The notes: a model not told the origin generated them from the sequence alone. Counted from the stretch's first letter, positions 26,472-34,777 are shown. The stretch is DNA of 64,000 nt from Streptomyces sp. NBC_01294 (GCF_035917235.1 NZ_CP108423.1:7407501-7471500); one strand, 5' to 3'. Translations and numbers: made by a program.

Positions 26472-26822
26472 TCAGTCGTGCGGCGGCAGCGAGCCGAGCT
26501 GGTGGTCGGCGACGTTCAGGGCCTCGTCCACCAGCCGGCGCAGATGTCCGTGGCCCAGGGCGTACACGACCCGGCGCCCGTCCTTGCGGGTGGTGACCAG
26601 CCCGGCGAGGCGGAGCTTGGCGAGGTGCTGGCTGACGGAGGGGCGGGCGGCCCCGCACGCCTCCGTGAGGGTGGTGACGTCGGCCTCGCCGCGGCCGAGC
26701 CGCTCCATCAGCGCCAGGCGGGTGCGGTCCGCGAGCAGGGCCAGCACGGACGCGGCCGTCTCCAGCCGGTCGACCCGCTCCTGCGAAACCTGTGCACCTG
26801 CCAGATGCGTGCCTGCGCTCAT
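26472..26822 (-). CDS. ArsR-family winged-helix repressor
   Basis: 116 residues. The core reads ETAASVLALLADRTRLALME, then GEADVTTLTEACGAARPSVSQHLAKLRLAGLVTTRKDGRRVVYAL, a classic ArsR helix-turn-helix and wing. The tail contains GHGHLRRLVDEALNVADHQLGSLPPHD, whose His and Asp residues could form the metal site of NmtR-like nickel/cobalt sensors; no ELCV(C/G)D arsenic motif is present. The ATG at 26820-26822 is the second of a tandem ATGAGCGC duplication, and only this one gives the frame. It probably controls the His-tailed MFS gene, 121 bp downstream on the same strand. Confidence 0.88.
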   Translation of the reverse strand: MSAGTHLAGAQVSQERVDRLETAASVLALLADRTRLALMERLGRGEADVTTLTEACGAARPSVSQHLAKLRLAGLVTTRKDGRRVVYALGHGHLRRLVDEALNVADHQLGSLPPHD

Positions 26823-26867
26823 GCGCTCATCGTAGGGCGGCCGGAGGGCGAAGGGTGCACCCGTGCG

Positions 26868-26926
26868 CGCCTGTGCACGGGCCCCGCCAACCCCGCGGGA
26901 GGGGTGACGGGGCCCGTGCACAGGCG
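26868..26926 (-). terminator. 19-bp perfect inverted repeat between cbtA and the ArsR gene
   Basis: CGCCTGTGCACGGGCCCCG (26868-26886) and its exact complement (26908-26926) flank a 21-base loop. It begins 12 bp past the cbtA stop and ends 46 bp before the ArsR start on the same strand. It may terminate cbtBA transcription. Because it is close to the ArsR promoter, an operator role is an alternative. Confidence 0.6.
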
Positions 26927-26938
26927 TCGCGCGGCGGA

Positions 26939-27769
26939 TCAGCCGACGGCGGGCGCCGTCTGCCGTGCCGTTGCCTCCGCGTCGTCGGCGCGCGCGGCGA
27001 GGAGCCGCTGGGCCAGGACGCCGAAGACGATGGCGAACACCGCCCACAGCACCAACTGGACGGCCAGCGAGGCGATCCGGAACTCCCACAGCAGGGCGGC
27101 GGGGAAACCGGGCTTGACCGCGTCGTCGTTCGCCGGAAGGAACACGAACGCGAGGGCGGTGGCGAGGATGAAGCCGCCGCTCGCGGCCAGCGTCGCGTTC
27201 CAGTTGCCCAGGCGCGGTGCCAGCCGTCGCCCGAGGATGATCGCGCCGATGCCGAGCAGCACGCTGAGCAGGATCATCAGGAAGAACAGCGTGGTGCGCT
27301 GACCGATCGTGTCCGGGTTGCCGACCGCCGGCGGGGTGGCCGGGTACTTCAGGAACGGCACCAGGTAGACCGTGGCGAAGGCACCCGCCGCGGTGAGCGC
27401 CGCCGTGGCCCGCGGGCTGAACCCGCCCACGCGGCCGAGGGCGAACGAGAAGGCGAGCGCGGCGATGCCGCCCAGCGCGACCCCGTAGACCAGGACGCCG
27501 GTGGCCAGTCCGACGGTGGACTGCACCGGTCGGCTGACGACCTCTTCCTCCTCCTCGGCGGCTTCGCCCGACGCGGCGTCGCCGCCGTGCCCGGCGTGAG
27601 CGCTCGGGGCGCCCGCGGCGTCCTGGGCGGCCTGGGCCTCCTCCACGGCGATGGAGCCGCGAACCGGGGGCTCACCCACCACGTAGGCGACGGCGAAGGC
27701 GAACAGTCCGGCGATCAGGCCCGCGAGCATGCCGCGGACCAACAGACCTCTGACAGTAGAGGCGTACAT
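26939..27769 (-). CDS. cbtA: CbtA-family predicted cobalt transporter subunit
   Basis: 276 residues with six to seven hydrophobic helices. It opens LLVRGMLAGLIAGLFAFAVAYVVGEPPV, the hallmark CbtA start, and carries GLVYG-like VLVYGVALGGIAALAFSFALGR and FLKYPATPPAVGNPDTIGQR (about residues 140-160), the strongest CbtA motif. A loop after helix 1 is rich in His and Glu (AHAGHGGDAASGEAAEEEEE), a possible metal-binding region. The ATG at 27767-27769 is chosen because GAGG lies 8 bases upstream; the upstream GTG is too close. It lies 12 bp after cbtB under the cobalamin riboswitch, so it is predicted to import cobalt for B12. Confidence 0.93.
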   Translation of the reverse strand: MYASTVRGLLVRGMLAGLIAGLFAFAVAYVVGEPPVRGSIAVEEAQAAQDAAGAPSAHAGHGGDAASGEAAEEEEEVVSRPVQSTVGLATGVLVYGVALGGIAALAFSFALGRVGGFSPRATAALTAAGAFATVYLVPFLKYPATPPAVGNPDTIGQRTTLFFLMILLSVLLGIGAIILGRRLAPRLGNWNATLAASGGFILATALAFVFLPANDDAVKPGFPAALLWEFRIASLAVQLVLWAVFAIVFGVLAQRLLAARADDAEATARQTAPAVG

Positions 27770-27781
27770 GTGCACAGCCTC

Positions 27782-28009
27782 TCAGTGGCAGGGGAAGCCG
27801 AGCAGATGACGACCGTCGTGCACCCACTCGTGCACGCCTTCGCCGGCGAACACGGACGTGGCGCCCTGTTCGGCACCGACGAAGTACAGGGCGACGAGCA
27901 TCAGGAGACCGACGAAGAGCGCCCAGGGCAGCACCGCGCGCACGGGCAGCGGAGCCGACAGGGAGCCGGCGGGGGTGGATACGGCAGCGGAAGCGACAGC
28001 CTCGGCCAT
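27782..28009 (-). CDS. cbtB: CbtB-family cobalt transporter subunit
   Basis: 75 residues with one transmembrane helix (about 28-47, PWALFVGLLMLVALYFVGAEQ). The conserved C-terminus reads VHEWVHDGRHLLGFPCH, with histidines and a cysteine placed to bind cobalt. CbtB is a small partner of CbtA in predicted B12-regulated cobalt uptake. The ATG at 28007-28009 has AGGAGG about 7 bases upstream. The stop lies 12 bp before cbtA, so it is the first gene of a two-gene operon directly downstream of the riboswitch. Confidence 0.93.
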   Translation of the reverse strand: MAEAVASAAVSTPAGSLSAPLPVRAVLPWALFVGLLMLVALYFVGAEQGATSVFAGEGVHEWVHDGRHLLGFPCH

Positions 28010-28061
28010 GATGGAACCTCCTCGGGGAACAACGCGTCCCATACGGTGGTGCAGGACGACG

Positions 28062-28200
28062 GTCCTCGGGTCTGACTCGCCGCGGCGCCATCCTGGGGAT
28101 GCCGCCGCAGCACACAGTGGCGCGACCATGCCGGATTCACACCGGGCTTCCGTCTCGCCGTCGTCGCTATGTGTAAATGTCGCCGTGACGGTACCGTGCG
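28062..28200 (-). ncRNA. Cobalamin (B12) riboswitch controlling cbtBA
   Basis: Reading the minus strand, the segment contains GGAAGCCCGGTGTGAATCC, then the B12 box GCCACTG (complement of 28115-28121), and the closing GAGTCAGACCC (complement of 28068-28078), in the order and spacing of the cobalamin riboswitch core. A hairpin AGGAC/GTCCT (28053-28066) follows before the cbtB ribosome binding site and could be part of the expression platform. Adenosylcobalamin binding normally lowers expression of the genes downstream. The 5' limit is approximate. Confidence 0.9.
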
Positions 28201-28375
28201 TCGGGCCTGCGGCCAAGATGGTGAGTCCCTGATCACACGTCTACGCTGCAGGAATGCCCTTGGGGCCCGTGCCACGGGCCCGGGTTTGTCCAGCAGTTGG
28301 ACCGGCGGGGCTGCTAAAATCACCGCGTTGGCCTTCGGCGTGCGTGCCCCGTGCATGCGTCCGGAGGCTTTTTTC

Positions 28376-29596
28376 ATGCCTTCAGACCACTCCACCGAAC
28401 CTGCCGCGCCCCCGATGCCGGCCGCCACCGGCTATCGCGCGCTGCTCCGCAACAGAGAATTCGCCGGGCTGTACGCCGGCTTCGCCCTCACGACCGCCGC
28501 GGGTACCTTGTCCGGATTCGCACTCGGCTCACTCGTCAGCCGGCAGACCGGGTCCCCGTTCCTGACGGCCGTGAGCATGTACGGCGCCACCTTCGCGACG
28601 GTGCTCGGCGCGCTGACCCTGATGTCGGTCGCGGACGGAAAGCGCCCCCGCCGGACCCTCCTCCTGCTCCAGTTCGCCTCGCTGGCGGGCGTCGCCGCCC
28701 AGGCGGTCCCGGGGCTGCCGTTGGCAGCCCGGTTCGGCCTGCTGCTGATGCTCGGCTTCTTCCAGTCCCTCGGGACCGGCACGCGGTTGGGGCTGCTCGC
28801 CGAGATCGTGCCCATCTCGGGCTACGCACCCGCCCGTTCGCTGATGAACATCACCTCGGGCGGCACGGCGGTCCTCGGCTACGCCGTCGGCGCGGTACTG
28901 CTGCGCTGCCTGAGCCCGTACGGGGTCTTCCTCACCGCCGCCGCCCTGACCGCCCTCGGCACGGCCGCGGTGGCGACCACCGTCCGGGAACGCTCGATCC
29001 GGCTCACCCGCCGCCCCGGACTGCGCCGCACCTGGGCGACGAACGCCGAGCTGTTCGCCGACCCCGGCCGACGGGTGCTGCTGCTGAACCTGTGGGTCCC
29101 CAACGGTCTGATCGTCGGCTGCGAGGCCCTGTTCCTCTCCTACGACCCCGGCCACGCCGGCACCCTGCTGGCGGCGGGATCAGCGGGCATGCTGCTCGGG
29201 GACCTGACCGTCGGCCGGCTGCTCACCGCCGACCGGCGGCGCCGCCACGCGTTCGCCCTGCGGCTGCTGCTCGCCTTCCCCTTCCTGCTGTTCGCGTTCC
29301 ACCCGCCCGTCCTGGTCACGGCAGCCGCGGTGTTCGTCGCGAGCGCCGGATTCGCGGGCACCCTCCCCCTCCAGGAGCAGCTCCTCGCACGGACCCCCGA
29401 CCCGGTCCGCGGCCAGGTCCAGGGAGTCGAGTCGGCCGGGCGGATGACCTGGCAGGGCCTCGGCGCAGCGATCGCGGGCGGACTGGCCCAGTACCTCGCC
29501 CCGGGCGCGGCGATCGCCCTCGTCGCCGCGCTCTCCCTCGCCGTGACCGTCCTCTCCCGGCCGTCCCGCCGCGAGCGGTCCGGCGGCCACCGCTGA
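28376..29596 (+). CDS. MFS transporter
   Basis: 406 residues from the ATG at 28376, with GGAGG at 28362-28366. The longer open frame upstream overlaps the riboswitch region and is not supported. About twelve hydrophobic helices are present, with the loop MSVADGKRPRRTLLLLQFASL at the helix 2-3 boundary, VPISGYAPARSLMNITSGGTAVLGY in the fifth, and a second half ending GLGAAIAGGLAQYLAPGAAIAL. This resembles small-molecule or drug exporters of the major facilitator superfamily. The substrate is unknown. It is divergent from cbtBA across a 366-bp region; no metal-binding tail is present, unlike the MFS at 25001. Confidence 0.85.
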   Translation: MPSDHSTEPAAPPMPAATGYRALLRNREFAGLYAGFALTTAAGTLSGFALGSLVSRQTGSPFLTAVSMYGATFATVLGALTLMSVADGKRPRRTLLLLQFASLAGVAAQAVPGLPLAARFGLLLMLGFFQSLGTGTRLGLLAEIVPISGYAPARSLMNITSGGTAVLGYAVGAVLLRCLSPYGVFLTAAALTALGTAAVATTVRERSIRLTRRPGLRRTWATNAELFADPGRRVLLLNLWVPNGLIVGCEALFLSYDPGHAGTLLAAGSAGMLLGDLTVGRLLTADRRRRHAFALRLLLAFPFLLFAFHPPVLVTAAAVFVASAGFAGTLPLQEQLLARTPDPVRGQVQGVESAGRMTWQGLGAAIAGGLAQYLAPGAAIALVAALSLAVTVLSRPSRRERSGGHR

Positions 29597-29663
29597 GGCG
29601 GCCACCGCTGCGGCGGGGCGGGGTCGGACCTACGGTGGGAACACGGCCCGCGCACGGGTGACT

Positions 29664-29770
29664 CGTGACGTGTGACGTGTGACGTGTGACGTGTGACGGC
29701 CGACGTGTGACGGGTGGCGTCCGACGCGAGCCGTCCGATGTGAGCTCCGACGCGAGCCGTCCGACGCGAG
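29664..29770. repeat. Tandem heptamer TGTGACG array and adjoining 13-bp repeats
   Basis: From 29664 seven heptamers run head to tail (TGTGACG exact at 29671, 29678, 29685, 29692 and 29706; variants at 29664 and 29699). They are followed to 29770 by units like GCCGTCCGACGCGA. The region is non-coding, between an MFS stop and a VOC start, and ends 22 bp before the VOC ATG. Confidence 0.85.
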
Positions 29771-29791
29771 TCTGGTGAACGGGAGTCAGTG

Positions 29792-30157
29792 ATGGCCGGT
29801 GAGGTTTCCTTCTTCGAGCTGGGCGCGGGCGACTGCGAGCAGGCCCGTACGTTCTTCGGCGGCCTGTTCGGCTGGGAGTTCGAGCCGGGCCCGACCGAGG
29901 GCAGCGGGTTCGCGATCCGTACACCCAACGTTCCCGGCGGCCTGCACGGGAACGACCCCGGCGCGAGCCCGTACCTCTTCTTCAAGGTCGACGACATGGG
30001 CGCGGCGCTCGACCGGGTCCGGGCGCTCGGCGGCTCGGTCGACGCCGTCGACCTGGGGAGCGACGAGGAGACGATCGCCCGGTTCGGCCGCTTCCAGCTC
30101 TGCCACGACGACCAGGGCACGCCCTTCGGCCTCCACCAGCCCCCGGCCGGCGGATGA
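29792..30157 (+). CDS. VOC-superfamily (glyoxalase/bleomycin resistance-like) protein
   Basis: 121 residues from the ATG at 29792, with GGGAG at 29781-29785. A single-copy VOC fold: VSFFELGAGDCEQARTFFGGLFGWEFE, strand GLHGNDPGASPYLFFKVDDMG, and FGRFQLCHDDQGTPFGLHQP near the end. This two-repeat architecture binds a metal or a small ligand. The most similar proteins in Streptomyces are annotated only as VOC family, so the substrate is unknown. It directly follows the heptamer repeat array, which therefore lies in its 5' region. Confidence 0.85.
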   Translation: MAGEVSFFELGAGDCEQARTFFGGLFGWEFEPGPTEGSGFAIRTPNVPGGLHGNDPGASPYLFFKVDDMGAALDRVRALGGSVDAVDLGSDEETIARFGRFQLCHDDQGTPFGLHQPPAGG

Positions 30158-30221
30158 CGGGGGGGCAACCATCGGCGGGTTATTCGTGCACGTGTTCGGT
30201 TAGTGGGGCTAGGCTGGGGTC

Positions 30222-30857
30222 ATGCACGCAGTCCAGGGCCTTCAGGGCTCCCTCTTCGACCAGGGCGACGAGATCGGGCTCGGCCCCCTGGGCGGCATGC
30301 GGCGGACCGTGCTCGGCGCCGGGGCCTGGGTCGACCACCTGCCCGGCTGGCTGAGCGGCGCCGACGCGCTCTTCGAGCGGCTGGCCGCCAACGTTCCGTG
30401 GCGCGCCGAGCGCCGGCAGATGTACGAGCGCGAGGTGGAGGTGCCCCGGCTGCTCGCCTTCTACGCCGGGGGCGAGCCCCTGCCGCACCCTTCGCTCACC
30501 GAGGCCCGCGAGGCGCTGACCGGCCACTATGCCGCCGAGCTCGGGGAGCCCTTCACCACCGCCGGCCTGTGCCTGTACCGCGACGGCCGTGACAGCGTCG
30601 CCTGGCACGGGGACCGGACCGGCCGTTCCTCGACCGAGGACACCATGGTGGCCATCGTCTCCGTCGGCGACCCGCGCGATCTCGCCTTCCGCCCCCGCGA
30701 CGGCGGGGCCACCCTGCTGCGGCTGCCCCTGGGCCACGGCGACCTGGTCGTCATGGGCGGCTCCTGCCAGCGGACCATGGAACACGCCGTACCCAAGTCG
30801 GCGCGGGCCGTCGGACCGCGCATCAGCGTCCAGTTCCGGCCCCGGGGCGTCCTCTGA
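30222..30857 (+). CDS. AlkB-like 2-oxoglutarate-dependent dioxygenase (putative alkylation repair)
   Basis: 211 residues. The Fe(II) ligands are visible as WHGDRTG (His and Asp) near residue 130 and the distal His in MEHAVPK near 187. The 2-oxoglutarate-binding arginines lie in [10 protein letters not shown] (R-x5-R). This fits the AlkB/ALKBH2-type family that reverses N-alkyl base damage by oxidation. The start is the ATG at 30222; GGGGCTAGG lies upstream. It lies between two VOC genes in a run of plus-strand genes with 64- and 68-bp gaps, so it may share transcripts but is not tightly coupled. Confidence 0.9.
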   Translation: MHAVQGLQGSLFDQGDEIGLGPLGGMRRTVLGAGAWVDHLPGWLSGADALFERLAANVPWRAERRQMYEREVEVPRLLAFYAGGEPLPHPSLTEAREALTGHYAAELGEPFTTAGLCLYRDGRDSVAWHGDRTGRSSTEDTMVAIVSVGDPRDLAFRPRDGGATLLRLPLGHGDLVVMGGSCQRTMEHAVPKSARAVGPRISVQFRPRGVL

Positions 30858-30925
30858 CCTCGGCCCCCGCCGCCCCTCGGAGGCCGGAGTTGCGGCCCCA
30901 TCGCAGGGCGGCCAGGCTGGTGCGC

Positions 30926-31297
30926 ATGGATCTGGGCGCATTCTCCGTGAGTCTGTCCGTACGGGACATCGAGGCCTCCAGGGCGTTCTACGGGAAGCTC
31001 GGCTTCGCCGAATACGGCGGGGACGCCGCGCAGAACTGGCTGATCCTCAAGAACGGCGACCATGTGATCGGGCTGTTCCAGGGCATGTTCGAGAAGAACA
31101 TGCTGACCTTCAATCCGGGCTGGGACGGCAACGCCGACCCGCTGGACTCGTTCACCGACATCCGCGAGCTGCAGCGGGAGCTGAAGGCGAGCGGCGTGGA
31201 TTTCGTGACGGAGGTCGACGAGTCCGGCTCCGGCCCGGGCAGCTTCCTCGTCCTCGACCCGGACGGCAATCCGGTCCTCCTCGACCAGCACGTCTGA
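30926..31297 (+). CDS. VOC-family protein
   Basis: 123 residues, starting at the ATG at 30926 (a 12-codon longer frame exists but is Arg-rich and lacks a ribosome site). VOC-type segments: [41 protein letters not shown], and the C-terminal [19 protein letters not shown]. The pair of halves matches one glyoxalase-fold domain. Distinct from the VOC protein at 29792 in sequence. The substrate is unknown; the proximity of an AlkB-like gene hints at detoxification, without direct evidence. Confidence 0.85.
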   Translation: MDLGAFSVSLSVRDIEASRAFYGKLGFAEYGGDAAQNWLILKNGDHVIGLFQGMFEKNMLTFNPGWDGNADPLDSFTDIRELQRELKASGVDFVTEVDESGSGPGSFLVLDPDGNPVLLDQHV

Positions 31298-31386
31298 TCC
31301 GGGGATCCGGAGCCGCCGTATGACGGGATCCGGATCCCCGGATCACGAAAAGGTGGGCGGCTCCGCGAGATCGGGCGGAGGGTGCC

Positions 31387-31677
31387 TTACAGTGCGCCGG
31401 GCTCCTTCGCGGACCGGCTCGACGCCGCCGCGTGCAGGGAGCGCAGCGCCAGCATCAGGACCCCGATGTCGTCGAGGTACACGGGGTCCGGAATCAGGTC
31501 CACCGGTGAGACGGTGTAGATCACGGCGACCCAGAACAGGGCCTTGTCGCGCAGCGGGATCCCCGCGTCGAGCAGCAGCTGCCGCGCCTTGAAGACCCGT
31601 ACGAGCAGCACGGCCGCGGCGATCGCGAGGCCCACCGCGACGATCGCGGCCAGGGTGAGCCAGACCTTTCCGTCCAT
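31387..31677 (-). CDS. DUF1232 / YkvA-type membrane protein
   Basis: 96 residues. An N-terminal hydrophobic helix (LTLAAIVAVGLAIAAAVLLVRVF) is followed by IPLRDKALFWVAVIYTVSPVDLIPDPVYLDDIGVLM. The stretch YTVSPVDLIPD is the signature of DUF1232, a small membrane domain of unknown role. It converges with the VOC gene (90-bp gap) and is 56 bp downstream of the MarR gene on the same strand. Confidence 0.9.
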   Translation of the reverse strand: MDGKVWLTLAAIVAVGLAIAAAVLLVRVFKARQLLLDAGIPLRDKALFWVAVIYTVSPVDLIPDPVYLDDIGVLMLALRSLHAAASSRSAKEPGAL

Positions 31678-31732
31678 GACGCCCCTATACCCCGATACGG
31701 GGCCGCGCTACCCGAGCGGCGGCCGGATCCAT

Positions 31733-32197
31733 TCACGCCCCCTGTCCGCGCAGCCGGCGTCCGACCTCGCCCAGTCCGTCGGCGAGCGCGTCGAGCTGCC
31801 CGGGGGTGAGGACGTCGACGAGGACCTCGCGGACCGTCGCCACATGCCCGGGTGCGGCCTCCTCCAGCTTGGCGGCGCCGGCGTCGGTGAGCGCGGCGAA
31901 GACGCCGCGCACGTCGGAGGGGCAGCTGTGGCGGCGCACCAGCCCGGCCTTCTCCATCTGGGTGACCTGGTAGGTCAGCCCGCTCTTGGAGTTGATCAGG
32001 CCGTTCGCGAGCTCGGTCATCCGCAGCTCGCGGCCGGGCGCCGCGGCGAGCCGCACGAGGATCTCGTACTGGGGGTGCGAGAGCCCGGAGTCGTCCTTGA
32101 GTTGCTGGTCCAGACGGCGGTTCACCAGGGCCGACGCGGCCAGGAAGCCGCTCCAGGCCCGCATCTCGCGGTCGTCCAGCCATCTCGGTTCAGCCAT
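31733..32197 (-). CDS. MarR-family transcriptional regulator
   Basis: 154 residues. The winged helix-turn-helix reads LSHPQYEILVRLAAAPGREL, RMTELANGLINSKSGLTYQVTQMEKAGLVRR and a wing DVRGVFAALTDAG. MarR proteins usually repress their own gene and a neighbour and are released by phenolic or oxidant ligands. It is divergent from the DoxX gene, with two matching 16-bp half-sites in the shared 119-bp region. The ATG at 32195-32197 is the clear start. Confidence 0.92.
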   Translation of the reverse strand: MAEPRWLDDREMRAWSGFLAASALVNRRLDQQLKDDSGLSHPQYEILVRLAAAPGRELRMTELANGLINSKSGLTYQVTQMEKAGLVRRHSCPSDVRGVFAALTDAGAAKLEEAAPGHVATVREVLVDVLTPGQLDALADGLGEVGRRLRGQGA

Positions 32198-32214
32198 GCC
32201 TCCAGACTACACGG

Positions 32215-32273
32215 GTTGTTCCAATTTGAATCAATGGTTAGGGTCGACGACTAGCGGTTCGAATTTGAACAAC
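32215..32273. promoter_or_regulatory. Paired palindromic operators between marR-type and doxX-type genes
   Basis: GTTGTTCCAATTTGAA (32215-32230) and TTCGAATTTGAACAAC (32258-32273) are inverted copies with one mismatch. Each contains its own near-palindrome of the TTCAAATTCGAA type, typical of MarR boxes. The AT-rich sites stand out sharply from the GC background and overlap the expected promoters of both genes. Confidence 0.75.
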
Positions 32274-32316
32274 TTTCCCTGCCTCCCCGGGCCGCTCGAC
32301 CGGAAGGATCCCCACG

Positions 32317-32883
32317 ATGACCAGCCCCTCCGTCACCGCCACGAAGCCGCAGGCCGCCGCCCCGGACGCGCAGCTCCGTCCCGCCGCCGCCCTCTCCACC
32401 CCGGGCCACGACACCGGCCTGCTGCTCCTGCGCCTCGTCCTCGGCCTGACCATGGCCGCACACGGCACGCAGAAGCTCTTCGGCTGGTTCGGGGGCGGCG
32501 GCATCGGCGGAACCGGGCAGTTCTTCACCGCCAGCGGCTACCCGGCGGGCGACGCCATGGCCGTCCTCGCCGGCCTGACCGAGACCCTGGGCGGCCTCGG
32601 CCTCGCCCTCGGACTGCTCACCCCGCTCGCCGGCGCCGCCGTCGTCGGCACGCTCATCAACGCGATCGCCGTCCACGGCGCCGGCGCCTTCTTCGCCCCG
32701 AAGGGCATCGAGTACGAGCTGCTGCTGATCGCCGGCGCCGCGGCCCTCGCCCTCACCGGCCCCGGCCGGTACGCCGCCGACCGCTTCCTGCCGGTCCTGC
32801 GGAGCCACCGCCTGGCACACGGCGCGCTCGCCCTCGCCCTCGGCGTGGTCCTCGGCGCGGTGCTGCTCCTCGTACGCGACTAG
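32317..32883 (+). CDS. DoxX-family membrane protein
   Basis: 188 residues with four to five hydrophobic helices. After a 30-residue Ala/Pro-rich start, LLLLRLVLGLTMAAHGTQKLFGWFGG opens the DoxX domain; AVLAGLTETLGGLGLALGLLTPLAG and GAGAFFAPKGIEYELLLIAGAAALALTG complete it. DoxX proteins are membrane proteins associated with thiol or quinone redox systems in some bacteria. Expression is probably controlled by the divergent MarR regulator. The start ATG at 32317 follows GGAAGGATCCCC. Confidence 0.9.
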   Translation: MTSPSVTATKPQAAAPDAQLRPAAALSTPGHDTGLLLLRLVLGLTMAAHGTQKLFGWFGGGGIGGTGQFFTASGYPAGDAMAVLAGLTETLGGLGLALGLLTPLAGAAVVGTLINAIAVHGAGAFFAPKGIEYELLLIAGAAALALTGPGRYAADRFLPVLRSHRLAHGALALALGVVLGAVLLLVRD

Positions 32884-32947
32884 CGCACTGGGGGGTGTCC
32901 GGGGCCCGAGCTGATTGGCCCCGGACATTCGCGGGAAGAGCGCACAA

Positions 32948-34777
32948 ATGACACAACCCATCGAAGACTACGCACTCATCGGCGACCTGATGACCAGCGG
33001 ACTGGTCGGCCGCGACGGGTCCATCGACTGGCTGTGCCTGCCACGCTTCGACTCGGCCGCCTGCTTCGCCAAACTCCTCGGCGACGAGGAGAACGGCCAC
33101 TGGCGCATCGCACCCCTCGGCGCCGCCGACGGCGAGCGGTGCACCCGCCGCGCGTACATCGACGGGTCGCTGATCCTGGAGTCGTACTGGGAGACCGACA
33201 CGGGCACCGTCAAGGTCGTCGACTTCATGCCGCAGCGCGACGTGGCCCCCGACGTCGTCCGCATCGTCGAGGGCATCACCGGCACCGTCAGGATGCTCAG
33301 CACCCTGCGCCTGCGGTTCGACTACGGACACGTCGTGCCCTGGGTGCGCCGCAGCGACGGTGACCGGCTCGCCGTCGCCGGACCCGACTCCGTACGGTTC
33401 CGCAGCGAGCCCCCGGTCCGCACCTGGGGCGAGGCGAACAGCACCCGCTCCCAGTTCCCGGTCAACGCCGGCCGGCGCGTCGCCTTCGTCCTCGGCTGGC
33501 ACGCCTCGCACGAGCCGCCCCCGCCGCCCACCGACCCCTTCGAAGCGCTGGAGTGCAGCCTCGCCGACTGGCGGGAGTGGACCGCCCAGTGCCGCTACGA
33601 GGGCCCCTTCCGGGAGGCGGTGACCCGCTCCCTGATCACCCTCAAGGCCCTCACCTACGCCCCGACCGGCGGCATCGTCGCCGCGGCCACCACCTCCCTC
33701 CCCGAGGAGATGGGCGGCATCCGCAACTGGGACTACCGCTACTGCTGGCTGCGGGACGCCACCCTCACCCTCGGCTCGCTCCTCTCCACCGGCTTCCTCG
33801 ACGAGGCCCGGGCCTGGCGCGAGTGGCTGCTGCGCGCGGTCGCCGGAGACCCCGCCGACCTCCAGATCATGTACGGGATCGCGGGCGAGCGGCGGATCCC
33901 CGAGAGCGAGCTCCCGTGGCTGCGCGGCTACGCCTCCTCCGCCCCGGTCCGCGTCGGCAACGCGGCCGTCGACCAGCTCCAGCTCGACGTGTACGGCGAG
34001 GTCCTGGACGCCCTCCACGTCGCCCGGTCGGCCGGACTGCCCGCCGAGCGCCACGCCTGGCAGATCCAGCTCGCACTCCTCGACTTCCTGGAGCGCAACT
34101 GGCAGCGCCCGGACGAAGGCCTGTGGGAGGTCCGCGGTCCGCGCCGCCACTTCGTGCACTCCAAGGTGATGGCGTGGGTCGCCGCCGACCGGGCCGTGCG
34201 GGCCCTGGAGAAGGACCCCTCGATCCCCGGCGAGCCGGAACGCTGGCGCGCCATGAGGGACGAGGTCCAGCGCGACGTGTGCGCCAACGGCTACGACCCC
34301 GAGCGGGGCACCTTCACCCAGTACTACGGATCCCGCGAGCTCGACGCGGCGACCCTGCTCATCCCCCGGGTCGGATTCCTGCCGCCCGACGACCCGCGGG
34401 TCATCGGCACGGTCGACGCGGTGCGCGCGGAACTCGGCAGCAGCGGCCTGGTCCGCCGCTACAGCACTCAAGGCGCGGCCGTCGACGGGCTCCCCGGCGA
34501 CGAAGGGGCCTTCCTGGCCTGCTCGTTCTGGCTGGCAGACGCCCTGTACCTGACGGGCCGGGAGAAGGAGGCCCGCGACCTCTTCGAACGGCTGCTGGCC
34601 GTGCGCAACGACGTGGGACTGCTGGCGGAGGAGTACGACCCGGTCGCGGGCTGCCAACTGGGCAACTTCCCGCAGGCGTTCAGCCACGTCGGCCTGGTGA
34701 ACACCGCACTGATCCTGGCGGGCGGCGGGGTGCGGAGCACCGACGTCGGTTCCGTCGGTTCCGTCGGTTCCGTGTGA
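32948..34777 (+). CDS. Glycoside hydrolase family 15 protein (glucoamylase/trehalase type)
   Basis: 609 residues from the ATG at 32948, with GGGAAGAG upstream. It opens with the family's IEDYALIGDLMTSGLVGRDGSIDWLCLPRFD. The (alpha/alpha)6 barrel has GGIRNWDYRYCWLRDATLTL, with a conserved acid residue in the loop, and LAEEYDPVAGCQLGNFPQAFSHVGL near the end, the second acid motif of GH15 enzymes. Actinobacterial members of this type often act on trehalose or short glucans in the cytoplasm; no signal peptide is seen. The last 13 residues form a small repeat (VGSVGSVGSV) encoded by a 9-bp tandem DNA repeat. Confidence 0.92.
   Translation: MTQPIEDYALIGDLMTSGLVGRDGSIDWLCLPRFDSAACFAKLLGDEENGHWRIAPLGAADGERCTRRAYIDGSLILESYWETDTGTVKVVDFMPQRDVAPDVVRIVEGITGTVRMLSTLRLRFDYGHVVPWVRRSDGDRLAVAGPDSVRFRSEPPVRTWGEANSTRSQFPVNAGRRVAFVLGWHASHEPPPPPTDPFEALECSLADWREWTAQCRYEGPFREAVTRSLITLKALTYAPTGGIVAAATTSLPEEMGGIRNWDYRYCWLRDATLTLGSLLSTGFLDEARAWREWLLRAVAGDPADLQIMYGIAGERRIPESELPWLRGYASSAPVRVGNAAVDQLQLDVYGEVLDALHVARSAGLPAERHAWQIQLALLDFLERNWQRPDEGLWEVRGPRRHFVHSKVMAWVAADRAVRALEKDPSIPGEPERWRAMRDEVQRDVCANGYDPERGTFTQYYGSRELDAATLLIPRVGFLPPDDPRVIGTVDAVRAELGSSGLVRRYSTQGAAVDGLPGDEGAFLACSFWLADALYLTGREKEARDLFERLLAVRNDVGLLAEEYDPVAGCQLGNFPQAFSHVGLVNTALILAGGGVRSTDVGSVGSVGSV

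Noticed and set aside
29664..29770. Short tandem repeats as a possible CRISPR
   Set aside because: Seven-base units without spacers cannot be a CRISPR array.
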